The position numbers were made by a program, and so were the translations under genes. The notes beneath the pieces were generated by a model, which worked only from the letters and a program-made list of their open reading frames with translations, did not search any database and was not told the DNA's origin. From NCBI RefSeq assembly GCF_006547145.1, contig NZ_CP041244.1, positions 3,162,001 to 3,226,000 of the forward strand: DNA of 64,000 bases. Direction: 5' to 3'. The DNA is from Actinomadura sp. WMMA1423. Its GTDB lineage: Bacteria; Actinomycetota; Actinomycetes; Streptosporangiales; Streptosporangiaceae. This document shows positions 11,671 through 20,784 of the stretch, one piece after another. Each line of letters starts with the position of its first letter. The stretch's first letter is position 1.

Positions 11671-11946
11671 TCACCATACCTTCACGGAAACGCCAGAAGC
11701 GCCCCCGTGAATGAGACTGCTCGGCCAACGGGCCGACGCCGCCTTGTGGGCGACGAAGGTGCGGTTTTGTGTGAACATCACGCCAACGTCGCCCCTGGGG
11801 AGGAAGGCGACGAAGTCCGGATACACGATGTCCACCCGCACTTTCGCAGCCCTCCACTCTTGCGAGAAGCCCGCGCTGCGCGCGAGCTCGAAGGTCTGTG
11901 TTGCTTTTCCTGCGCTCAGGATAGCCGACACGACCTCCCGTCGCAC
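11671..11946 (-). CDS. small protein of unknown function
   Basis: An open frame of 91 residues starting at GTG 11946, with lower GC than its surroundings. The translation looks like a folded protein: VRVDIVYPDFVAFLPRGDVGV is a plausible pair of beta strands, followed by MFTQNRTFVAHKAASARW. I do not recognise the family. No strong ribosome-binding site precedes the GTG. An eight-base inverted repeat (ATGGTGAT 11624-11631, ATCACCAT 11670-11677) overlaps the stop codon and may act as terminator. Its low GC and position at the edge of a defence island suggest acquired DNA. Confidence 0.4.
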   Translation of the reverse strand: MRREVVSAILSAGKATQTFELARSAGFSQEWRAAKVRVDIVYPDFVAFLPRGDVGVMFTQNRTFVAHKAASARWPSSLIHGGASGVSVKVW

Positions 11947-12071
11947 CCTCGGCTTCGATGGGCCGGCAGGCGGGTTCTGAGCCGGCGAGGGGGCGGAGAC
12001 GCATGCTGCGCATTACTCAGCGTCCGGTGTCAACGGAATGGCGAGACCGGATCCGGCCTGCCCCGGGCAGG

Positions 12072-12668
12072 TCAGCGCCCGCCGGTCACCTGGCGCACGT
12101 TCTCCTCGGAGCCGGGCCAGCTCTCGCAGGCGGCGATCTCCAGGACCAGGGCGCCGATGTTCCAGGCATCGTCGGCGCCGCTGTGGTGGCGTCCCTCAAG
12201 GGGGAGGCCGGCGTGCTCCAGCGCCGCGCTCATCCCGGGTTTGCGGCGAAGCCCGAAGCAGTCGGTGAAGGTCCGCTTGGCGTTGGTGTGCCGGGAGCCG
12301 AACGGGTAGGAGACCCGGCCGTCCGAGCACTGGCGCTCGAACTGCCGGCGGTCGTAGTCGCCCCAGCTGGCCCAGGCGCGGAACCGCGACCGGTGCTCCC
12401 GTTCCAGCACCGCGCACGCCTCCCGGAAATCGACGCCGCCCTCGACTTCGGCGGGGGTCAGCCCGGTGAGCTCGGTACAGAACGCGCTGACCGACGAGCG
12501 GGCAGGGCGGACCAGGATGCGGTGCTTGGCCACCCGCCTCCGCGCCTCCACGTCCACGACGCACAGCCCGATCTCAATGATCTCGCTGACCTCGCCGGGG
12601 GGCGGCCGCCCCTCCCAGCAGGTCGCCTCCACGTCGACGACGTTGAGGAATTGCCCAAACTGCTCCAT
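12072..12668 (-). CDS. DEDDh 3'-5' exonuclease (ERI1/KapD-like)
   Basis: A 198-residue nuclease of the DnaQ-like exonuclease superfamily. The metal ligands can be placed: Asp and Glu in VVDVEATCW near the N-terminus (ExoI), the Asp of WGDYDRRQFERQC (ExoII), and His and Asp in HHSGADDAWNIGALVLEI (ExoIII, DEDDh type). The order and short length resemble the ERI1/KapD inhibitor-of-sporulation group, which trims RNA or DNA 3' ends. The start at 12668 (MEQFGQF) is the first ATG before the ExoI motif; a TTG two codons earlier is possible. It lies on the same strand and about 140 bases downstream of the NACHT gene, so it could be part of the same defence unit, although the gap allows its own promoter. 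Confidence 0.88.
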   Translation of the reverse strand: MEQFGQFLNVVDVEATCWEGRPPPGEVSEIIEIGLCVVDVEARRRVAKHRILVRPARSSVSAFCTELTGLTPAEVEGGVDFREACAVLEREHRSRFRAWASWGDYDRRQFERQCSDGRVSYPFGSRHTNAKRTFTDCFGLRRKPGMSAALEHAGLPLEGRHHSGADDAWNIGALVLEIAACESWPGSEENVRQVTGGR

Positions 12669-12805
12669 AACCAAGCCACGGTACCGACGGCCTTCACGCC
12701 TGGCGAATGCTTATGGACGTCCACCCGAATGCCGTGGCTCGCCACGAAGACCGGCGAAAAGTCACCGCCCCGCCCGCAGGACGATTCCCATCGCGGGTGC
12801 CCACC

Positions 12806-15112
12806 TCAACCTGAATGACTCGCGGAGTCTCCGGCCTCGTGCTCCCCGGCTTCGTGCTCTCCGGCCGCACCGGATCGGCCGCGCTCGGCGCCCCCGTCCT
12901 CCGGTGGACGGGCCTTGGCGGCCTTCCGGCGCTTGGGCGCACGGGCCTTGGGAAGCGGAGCCAGGTACTCCTGGAGTTCGCGATGGCGGAACTGGTAGGC
13001 AACCCCCGCCACACGCAGGAGACCGGCCGCATAGGCCCATTCCAGGAAGCCGCCCAGCATCCATGGGAGAGGCCGTTCGTGCCAACGGCGGGTGGCCAGG
13101 AGCAGGCCCAGGTAGCGCGTTCCCGCCACACCGAAGAGGCCGAGGCCGAAGAGCAGGCCCTGGGCCATGGCGAGGCCGTGGCCGACCTTGCCGTGCCCAG
13201 CGATCTCCAGGAAGCCGCCAAGGGCCGCGCCTATGGTGGTTCCGACCACCAGATCACCCTGGGCGGTGGAGCGGGACCTCTCCCGGATGGGGCCGGAACT
13301 GATGACGTGCAGGAGCCCGGCCACCACCAGGATGGCCGTGGCGATCAGGATGTCCTTTTCCCTCGTGACCAGCCAGGTCACGAAACCCCCGATCGCCCAG
13401 CTGAGGGCCCAGCTGAGGGAGCCCAGCGTGCGGAACGACTTGTCGGGGGCCTGACCGAACCAGCGCAGATGGAAGCGATTGGGCTCCGGCCACTGCCTTC
13501 CGAACGAATAGAGCGCGGTGAACGCACCCACGCCCGACGGGAGAAGGAGTTCCTTCCGCATGTCGTGCCCCGTCCACTGCGAGTACCCGGCCACCAAGCC
13601 CGCGACGAGGATGACCAGGAGAACGGTCGCCGCCTTGGCGCGGGCTTCGCGTCCTGCGAGTGGCCAGAGTTCGTGCATCACGAATTCGGTGCTGGACAGC
13701 CGCTTCCCATCGACCTCGTGTCCTGGCCTCGCGTTGTCGCGGAGGAACTGCGCCAGGGAGGTGAGCCAGCGCTCGACGTTCTCCGCCGACGCCCCGTGCG
13801 GAGGCGGATGGGAAGCGACGATCGCCGGAATGTAGTGGCCCAGAAGATGGTCGCGCACGTTCAGACCGGGTGCGACCAGTTCGTCTGGGTGGCGCAGGTA
13901 GCCCTCGCCGTCCGGGCTCGGCTCCTCGTACACCGAAACCGCGAGGTCGAGGCGCCACGGCGTCGACAGTTCCCTGGCCAGACGCCCTTTCCCCTTCGTG
14001 GCCTCGAGGACGGCGTCCCACCGGCCGAGGTCGGTCACCCGGCGGCGCAGGAACTCGGTCCGCTTGGCCTGGCTGACCGGCACCAGCTCCACCTGCGCGG
14101 CGAACTTGATCCAGAAGCGGGTCGCCTCCAGGGCGTTGTACTCCCTGGTGCGGCAGGTCAGGATGACCGCGCCCTTGCCCGCCGCGTGCTGGTAGTCGTT
14201 GATCGCCTGCATGACCCGGCCGGCGCGGGACGGGAAGCCGCCCGCACGGTCCATCTCGTCCAGGCCGTCGATCACCGGGAGGATCCGCCGGGCATCGACG
14301 AGCGCCCGCGCCCGGCCCGCGGGAACGCTGTACGCCGTATGGAGGTGCCGGACGAGGAAGTCCTCCACCGACCGGCCCTCCAGGGACTCCGCGGTCATCC
14401 GGACCGGGATCTGGTCACCGGGGGCGTACCTCCCGAGCAGGTCCAGGACGATCTGGAGCGCGAGCACGGTCTTGCCGGAGCCCCCCGCGCCCGTGATGAC
14501 CATCCGGCGAGGGCGCAGGTCGCGGTAGTACTCGACCACCTGCCGCAGGCTGCTGCGGGGCTCGGCCCCCTCCGCGTCGTGCGAGCGCGCGGGCCGGAAA
14601 CGGAATTCGAGGTCGATGGCGAGGTCGTCCTCACCGAGCAGGCGCCGCCGGGCCAGTTGCTCGCTTCGCAGCACGGCCCGGGCCAGCGTGGCCGCGGTGT
14701 CCTCCTCCGCCCGGGTCAGGGGCAGGGGACGCGGCTCGCCCCTCGGCGGCGGGACGGTCTCCTCGGGCGCGACACCTCCGGCCGGCGCACCGCCGCCGCG
14801 CGGGCGGCCGCCGCGGTTCCTGGCGCGTTCCCGCTGGGCGGCCCTGCGCAGGCCCTCCCACCATTCCAGCGGTCGCCGGGGCTCCCCCGCCGATTCCTGA
14901 AGGACGGCGACCAGGGAGGCGAAGACCTTGGTGCGGGACGGCACGCTCTTGCCGCCCAACCATTCCCCGAGGGACGTGGGCGACAATGCCAGCCCCGGAT
15001 GGCGGGCCGCGAGTACGGCTTTCAGTTGCCCGGAACTAGGAGATCCGGCCCGCTCGTAGAGCTCGGATAAAGCGTCCGCGAACCGCTGAGCCGCGCCGTC
15101 GTCCTCACTCAT
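12806..15112 (-). CDS. NACHT-domain ATPase with multi-spanning membrane C-terminus
   Basis: A 768-residue STAND-type NTPase. Residues 1-75 form a small helical domain resembling the HTH-like leader seen on many actinobacterial NACHT and TPR proteins (LSPTSLGEWLGGKSVPSRTK). A Pro/Gly-rich linker follows. The P-loop is TGAGGSGKTVLAL (about 207-219) and the Walker B is LPVIDGLDEMD (about 278-288), the NACHT form with extra acidic residues. From about residue 490 the chain holds seven to eight hydrophobic helices instead of a repeat sensor, and ends with a basic and then EHEAG-repeat tail. The start at 15112 is the first ATG before the leader domain. Bacterial NACHT proteins are known antiphage sensors related to NLRs; a membrane-embedded C-terminus suggests a membrane-damaging effector, which is inference. 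Confidence 0.88.
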   Translation of the reverse strand: MSEDDGAAQRFADALSELYERAGSPSSGQLKAVLAARHPGLALSPTSLGEWLGGKSVPSRTKVFASLVAVLQESAGEPRRPLEWWEGLRRAAQRERARNRGGRPRGGGAPAGGVAPEETVPPPRGEPRPLPLTRAEEDTAATLARAVLRSEQLARRRLLGEDDLAIDLEFRFRPARSHDAEGAEPRSSLRQVVEYYRDLRPRRMVITGAGGSGKTVLALQIVLDLLGRYAPGDQIPVRMTAESLEGRSVEDFLVRHLHTAYSVPAGRARALVDARRILPVIDGLDEMDRAGGFPSRAGRVMQAINDYQHAAGKGAVILTCRTREYNALEATRFWIKFAAQVELVPVSQAKRTEFLRRRVTDLGRWDAVLEATKGKGRLARELSTPWRLDLAVSVYEEPSPDGEGYLRHPDELVAPGLNVRDHLLGHYIPAIVASHPPPHGASAENVERWLTSLAQFLRDNARPGHEVDGKRLSSTEFVMHELWPLAGREARAKAATVLLVILVAGLVAGYSQWTGHDMRKELLLPSGVGAFTALYSFGRQWPEPNRFHLRWFGQAPDKSFRTLGSLSWALSWAIGGFVTWLVTREKDILIATAILVVAGLLHVISSGPIRERSRSTAQGDLVVGTTIGAALGGFLEIAGHGKVGHGLAMAQGLLFGLGLFGVAGTRYLGLLLATRRWHERPLPWMLGGFLEWAYAAGLLRVAGVAYQFRHRELQEYLAPLPKARAPKRRKAAKARPPEDGGAERGRSGAAGEHEAGEHEAGDSASHSG

Positions 15113-15176
15113 CGCCGCCCCCTTATCGACCTGTCCGGTCATCGTGTCAGGAAGGGGGCCTCGGTGGAGGTCGAGC

Positions 15177-15368
15177 CTAGAATCCGGCAACGATCTTCGC
15201 GATGGCCAGAACGACCCCCGCGACCCCGACATAGGGCGCCCACACGTTCCGGCAGCGATGAAGCGCCTTGGCGTATTCGATGATCCTCATGAGAGCATCA
15301 CGCGCTTTACGCCACGTTTCCGGCGACCGCCCGGATCTGACTTCATGGCCCTTGAACTGGGCGGACAC
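15177..15368 (-). CDS. small single-span membrane protein in front of the NACHT gene
   Basis: A 63-residue frame starting at GTG 15368. The first 40 residues are basic and helical and the last 20 form one hydrophobic helix, VWAPYVGVAGVVLAIAKIVAG. A later ATG at residue 27 is an alternative start. It ends 64 bases before the NACHT start on the same strand, so joint transcription is likely. No family is recognised. If real, it may be the membrane partner, or a regulator, of the NACHT protein. Confidence 0.4.
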   Translation of the reverse strand: MSAQFKGHEVRSGRSPETWRKARDALMRIIEYAKALHRCRNVWAPYVGVAGVVLAIAKIVAGF

Positions 15369-15846
15369 CGAACGAATCCGTTTACGGGACCTTTGCGGAC
15401 CATGAGCCGCCCGACGGCGAAGGCCGAACCCGCCGCGGGCCCGCCTGCCCCCTCACACGGACCGGCCGAACCTTCACCCACGCATGTTCCCGGTCATCGC
15501 CGCACCGCGCCGTAGAGCGATCCGGCAAGCAGCGTGAGTCCCGACAGGACACCGCTGACGAACGGGATCCGCACCGCGATCCCGGCGGCCTCCGGTAGGT
15601 CGCACTCGGCCACGGCGTACGACGGAGGAGCGTGCCGGCGATCGGCCTCGGCGGGTTTTATTCGATGGAGGCCGCGGGGCGGGACGGGTAGCGTGAGCGG
15701 CATGGCACGAGGCATCTGGTCGCAGAAGGTCCGCAGCGCCCGCTGACGGCGGCGCCTTCCCCTTTCTGAATCCGCGCTCGCCGTCCCGGTTCCCGCCGGG
15801 CGGCCGTCTTCCGCTGCCCGGCTCCACTGCGAGCTGCGGAGCACCC
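15369..15846. other. intergenic region with leader ORF ahead of the ABC-F gene
   Basis: Apart from the small ORF at 15702-15746 described separately, no gene is convincing. Bases 15645-15665 are A/T-rich for this window (GTTTTATTC) and could be a -10 region. Downstream of the small ORF lie several short G/C-rich inverted repeats, such as CCCGG-N6-CCGGG near 15780, that could form alternative hairpins. Confidence 0.4.
15702..15746 (+). CDS. 14-codon upstream ORF, candidate attenuation leader peptide
   Basis: ATG at 15702 opens a frame encoding [14 protein letters not shown] and a TGA stop, 100 bases before the ABC-F start. Genes for ABC-F antibiotic-resistance proteins are often controlled by ribosome stalling on just such short leader ORFs, with an attenuator between leader and gene. 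The basic, Arg-rich C-terminus would suit a stalling peptide. The ribosome-binding site is weak (GTGAGCGGC), so this is a proposal based on position and length. Confidence 0.4.
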   Translation: MARGIWSQKVRSAR

Positions 15847-17511
<1,665 letters not shown>

Positions 17512-17741
17512 AGATCTCGGCGGGGGTCCGGCCGGGCCCCCGGCCATGCGGCAGGCCGGACGTCACCTGCGGGCACTTGCGGGTCAACGCGTGCACCGGT
17601 GATTCAACGCTTCGGAGATTGTGCGATTCGGGGCCTTCAATGACGCCGGGCAGAGGCCGGCACGCGCGGAGGCGGCGGGAACCCTGACATGACGACCATA
17701 AAGAATGCGGCACTTGTCCGCCTGCGCCGGGAGGGCCACGC

Positions 17742-19151
17742 ATGACGACCGAGGTGTCGGACCTGACGCGCGGTGTGCGCGCGCTGGTCGACGGCAACAT
17801 GGAGCGGCTCTGGCAGGACCTGGCGTGCCTCGTGGAGATACCCAGTCACGCCGCGAACCCGGAAGGCGTCCAGAACGCCCGCCATGCCGTCGTCCGCCTC
17901 TTCCAGCAGGCGGGGATCGCCCATGTGGAGGAGGTGGCGGTCTCCCACGACGGCAGGACCGCGACGCCCCTCGTCTACGGCGAGCACCCGGCGCCGCCCG
18001 TGGCCGGTGCGCCGACCGTGCTCCTCTACGCGCACTACGACGTCCAGCCGCCGGGAGACGGCTGGGACACCCGTCCGTTCATCGCGACGGAGAACGAGAT
18101 CGCCGGGGTCCGCCGGCTGTACGGCAGGGGCGCCGCCGACGAAAAGTCCGGGATATGCATGCACCTGGCCATGCTGCGCATGTTCGGCAAGGCCATGCCG
18201 GTCAATCTGAAACTGGTCATCGAGGGCGAGGAGGAGACCGGGACCGGCATCCTGGAGAACTACCTGGCCTCCGAGACGGGCCGCGCGGACCACCGCTTCA
18301 CCGCCGACCTGATCGTGATGGCCGACACCGGGAACGTCCGACGCGGGCAGCCCACCATCACGACGAGCCTGCGCGGCCTGGTCGCCGTCGACGTCACCGT
18401 GAGCACGCTCCGCGATCCGGTGCACAGCGGCGTGTACGGCGGGCCCGCGCCGGACGCGTTCATGGCCTTCGCGCGGATGCTGACCGCGCTCCAGGACGAC
18501 CAGGGCGACGTCATGATCCGGCTGGACAAGGAGGACCTCGGGTGGCCGGGCGTCCCCGAGGAGCGGTTCCGCCACGACGCTGGCGTGCTGGAGGACGTGC
18601 GTCTGATCGGCACGGGCCCGCTCGCCGAGCGCCTGTACGGCAAGCCGTCGGTCAACGTCGTCGGCCTGGACGGCGTGCCGCCGATGGCCGGCGCCACCAA
18701 CGCCTTGTGTCCCACCGTCACGGCCCAGATCAGTGTTCGGCTGTCCCCCCACCAGAACCTCAACCAGGCCCGCGAGCGGCTCGCCGCACGACTCAGGGAG
18801 GTCGCTCCCTGGGGAGCGCGCGTGGAGGTGACTCCCGCCAACGAGGGCGCGGGCTTCGCCGCCGACCCGGACACGCCCCGCATGAAGGACGCCCACACCG
18901 CCCTTGAGCAGGCATACGACGGCAAGCCCGTGGTGCATGCCGGGCAGGGAGGGGCGATCCCGCTGGCCAGCGCGTTCCGCGTCGCCAACCCCCAGGCGGA
19001 CATCCTCCTGTGGGGCTGCGAGGAGCCCACGTGCGCCATCCACGCCCCGAACGAGAGCGTCAGCTTCTCCGAACTCCAGTCCATGACAGAGGCAGAGGCC
19101 CTGCTGCTCAAGGCCAGCGCCAAGAACACCCAGAAGGATGCCCCGCCGTAA
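17742..19151 (+). CDS. M20-family metallopeptidase (dipeptidase-like)
   Basis: A 469-residue co-catalytic zinc hydrolase. Zinc ligands and catalytic residues are visible in order: His and Asp of LLYAHYDVQPPGDGW, Asp of GRGAADEKSG, the catalytic Glu pair in VIEGEEETG, Asp of VMADTGN, and the C-terminal His of IHAPNESVSF. The dimerisation domain lies in between (about residues 215-335). The length and motifs fit the CNDP/PepV-like dipeptidases of the cytosol. The start at 17742 follows GGAGGGCCACGC. It has no evident link to the defence genes around it and stands 230 bases after the ABC-F gene; it ends 21 bases from the convergent kinase gene. Confidence 0.88.
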   Translation: MTTEVSDLTRGVRALVDGNMERLWQDLACLVEIPSHAANPEGVQNARHAVVRLFQQAGIAHVEEVAVSHDGRTATPLVYGEHPAPPVAGAPTVLLYAHYDVQPPGDGWDTRPFIATENEIAGVRRLYGRGAADEKSGICMHLAMLRMFGKAMPVNLKLVIEGEEETGTGILENYLASETGRADHRFTADLIVMADTGNVRRGQPTITTSLRGLVAVDVTVSTLRDPVHSGVYGGPAPDAFMAFARMLTALQDDQGDVMIRLDKEDLGWPGVPEERFRHDAGVLEDVRLIGTGPLAERLYGKPSVNVVGLDGVPPMAGATNALCPTVTAQISVRLSPHQNLNQARERLAARLREVAPWGARVEVTPANEGAGFAADPDTPRMKDAHTALEQAYDGKPVVHAGQGGAIPLASAFRVANPQADILLWGCEEPTCAIHAPNESVSFSELQSMTEAEALLLKASAKNTQKDAPP

Positions 19152-19172
19152 CGCACACCGGGCGGGGGCCGA

Positions 19173-20774
19173 TCAGCGATTCGCTCCGGCCTGCCCCGCC
19201 GCACCGGAGTCGAGGAGGCGGGTCAGGCGGGCGAGATAGGCGTCGAGTTCGCCCAGCATCGCCACCGAGTCGTCCCGCCGGTACCTGAGGACGGCCGCCC
19301 GCATGCGCTCCGCCGTGTCCGACATCCGGTCACGGCGCCTGCCGGCGGCGTACAGCCGCATGAGCGAGGCGAGCGCGTCGAGGTGCCGCTCCACGGCCTG
19401 GTCGTCGGACGGATCGAACGCGGCACCGGCCACGTCCTCGAACGCCGCGGCGGCACCGCTGAGGTCACCCGACTCGTCCCTGCACTGCGCCAGGTAGTAG
19501 CGGGCCATTTGCGCATCGGTGTCGTCCGGCCCGTAGCGCTCGGCGAAGTACGATCCCACCTCGGCGAACAGGGAGGCGGCTTCGGTGTGCCGGCCCGCGA
19601 TGAACTTGGCCGTCGCGAGCCGGAACGACAGATCGATGGCGAGCGCACGGTCAGTCGTCCTCGCCCGGAGGCCTTCCAGCAGGTCGAACGCCTCCACGAA
19701 GAGCCCCTCGTCCAGCATCTCCGCGACCCGGTCACCGGCCTCATCGATCTCCCGCTCGGTGAGCGGGGGGGCCGTGACGGCCTGACCAGAGGCCTTGGGG
19801 ACGCCGCGGCGGCCCAGTCGACCGCCCAGCGGACGGACGAACGGCAGGCACGGGTCCAGGTGGGCGATCTCGGCAGGAAACCCCGCCCCGCCCGGGCGGG
19901 ACGCGAACGGCAGCAGGCGCTCGTAGACGTCCGCGGCATCGGGCCGGTCCTCGGGCTCCTTGGCGAGCATCTCCACCAGCAGGCACTCGATCTCCTCCGG
20001 CACGTCCGACCGCTTGGCGCGGATGAGGGGCGGCTCGGAGTGGACGTGGTGCCACAGGTGGGACTTCGACGCGGAGTCCGCGAAAGGCGGCTCTCCCGTC
20101 AGCACCTCGAACAGGACGCAGGCGAGTGCGTAGACGTCCGAGGTGGGGCCGATCGTGTTGCCGAGCGACTGCTCCGGCGACATGTAGGGCGGAGTGCCGA
20201 TGGTCATCCCGACCTGGGTGAGGCGCGGGTTGTCTCCGGAACCGAGCAGCGACGCGACGCCGAAGTCGAGCACCTTAACGATCCCGCCCGGTGTGAGCAT
20301 CAGGTTGGACGGCTTGACGTCCCGGTGCACCACGTCGTGCCGGTGCACCTCGTCGAGAACGGAGGCGATCTGCGCGCCGATCGCGGCGGCCCGCGCAACG
20401 GCGAGCGGCTCCCCCTCGTGGTCGGTCTCGTCGATGAGCGTCTGCAACTCGCGGCCGTGCAGGAGCTGCATGGCGATGAACAGCCGTCCATCGGAGACGC
20501 CCGCGTCATAGACGGCCGGTATCCCGAGATGCTCGATGGCGGCGGTCGTCCGGACCTCGCGCAGGAAGCGCTCCCTGCGGACCTCCATGGTCTCCGCGCG
20601 CGGCCACGACTCTGAGAGACGCTCGTCAAGCATCATCTTGACGACGACGCGGCGCCCGCCGAGGCGCTCGTCGTAGCCTTCCCAGACCTCGCCCATGCCG
20701 CCGGCGCCAATGGGGGCGCGTAAGCGGTAGCGACCCGCGACGACTCTCCCGCTCGCCTCGTCGGCGTCTCCCAT
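19173..20774 (-). CDS. serine/threonine protein kinase with TPR-like C-terminus
   Basis: A 533-residue Hanks-type kinase. The glycine loop is IGAGGMGEVWEGY, the ATP-anchoring Lys is in VVVKMML, the catalytic loop is HRDVKPSNL, the DFG motif LDFGVAS, and MSPEQSLG takes the APE position. The kinase domain ends near residue 295. Residues 330-520 are helical and look like degenerate tetratricopeptide repeats (ARYYLAQCRDESGDLSGAAAAFEDV). There is no transmembrane helix or PASTA domain, so it is a soluble kinase, unlike PknB. The start is ATG 20774, or GTG 20783. It ends right beside the M20 gene and begins only ten bases from the end of hsdR, so it is probably transcribed with hsdR. Several soluble kinases act in phage defence; whether this one does is inference. 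Confidence 0.9.
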   Translation of the reverse strand: MGDADEASGRVVAGRYRLRAPIGAGGMGEVWEGYDERLGGRRVVVKMMLDERLSESWPRAETMEVRRERFLREVRTTAAIEHLGIPAVYDAGVSDGRLFIAMQLLHGRELQTLIDETDHEGEPLAVARAAAIGAQIASVLDEVHRHDVVHRDVKPSNLMLTPGGIVKVLDFGVASLLGSGDNPRLTQVGMTIGTPPYMSPEQSLGNTIGPTSDVYALACVLFEVLTGEPPFADSASKSHLWHHVHSEPPLIRAKRSDVPEEIECLLVEMLAKEPEDRPDAADVYERLLPFASRPGGAGFPAEIAHLDPCLPFVRPLGGRLGRRGVPKASGQAVTAPPLTEREIDEAGDRVAEMLDEGLFVEAFDLLEGLRARTTDRALAIDLSFRLATAKFIAGRHTEAASLFAEVGSYFAERYGPDDTDAQMARYYLAQCRDESGDLSGAAAAFEDVAGAAFDPSDDQAVERHLDALASLMRLYAAGRRRDRMSDTAERMRAAVLRYRRDDSVAMLGELDAYLARLTRLLDSGAAGQAGANR

Positions 20775-20784
20775 GGGATGCACG

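Noticed and set aside
15494..15713. small reverse frame ending in a hydrophobic helix (GVLSGLTLLAGSLYG)
   Set aside because: No ribosome-binding site, poor coding composition at the N-terminus, and it covers the likely promoter and leader of the ABC-F gene.
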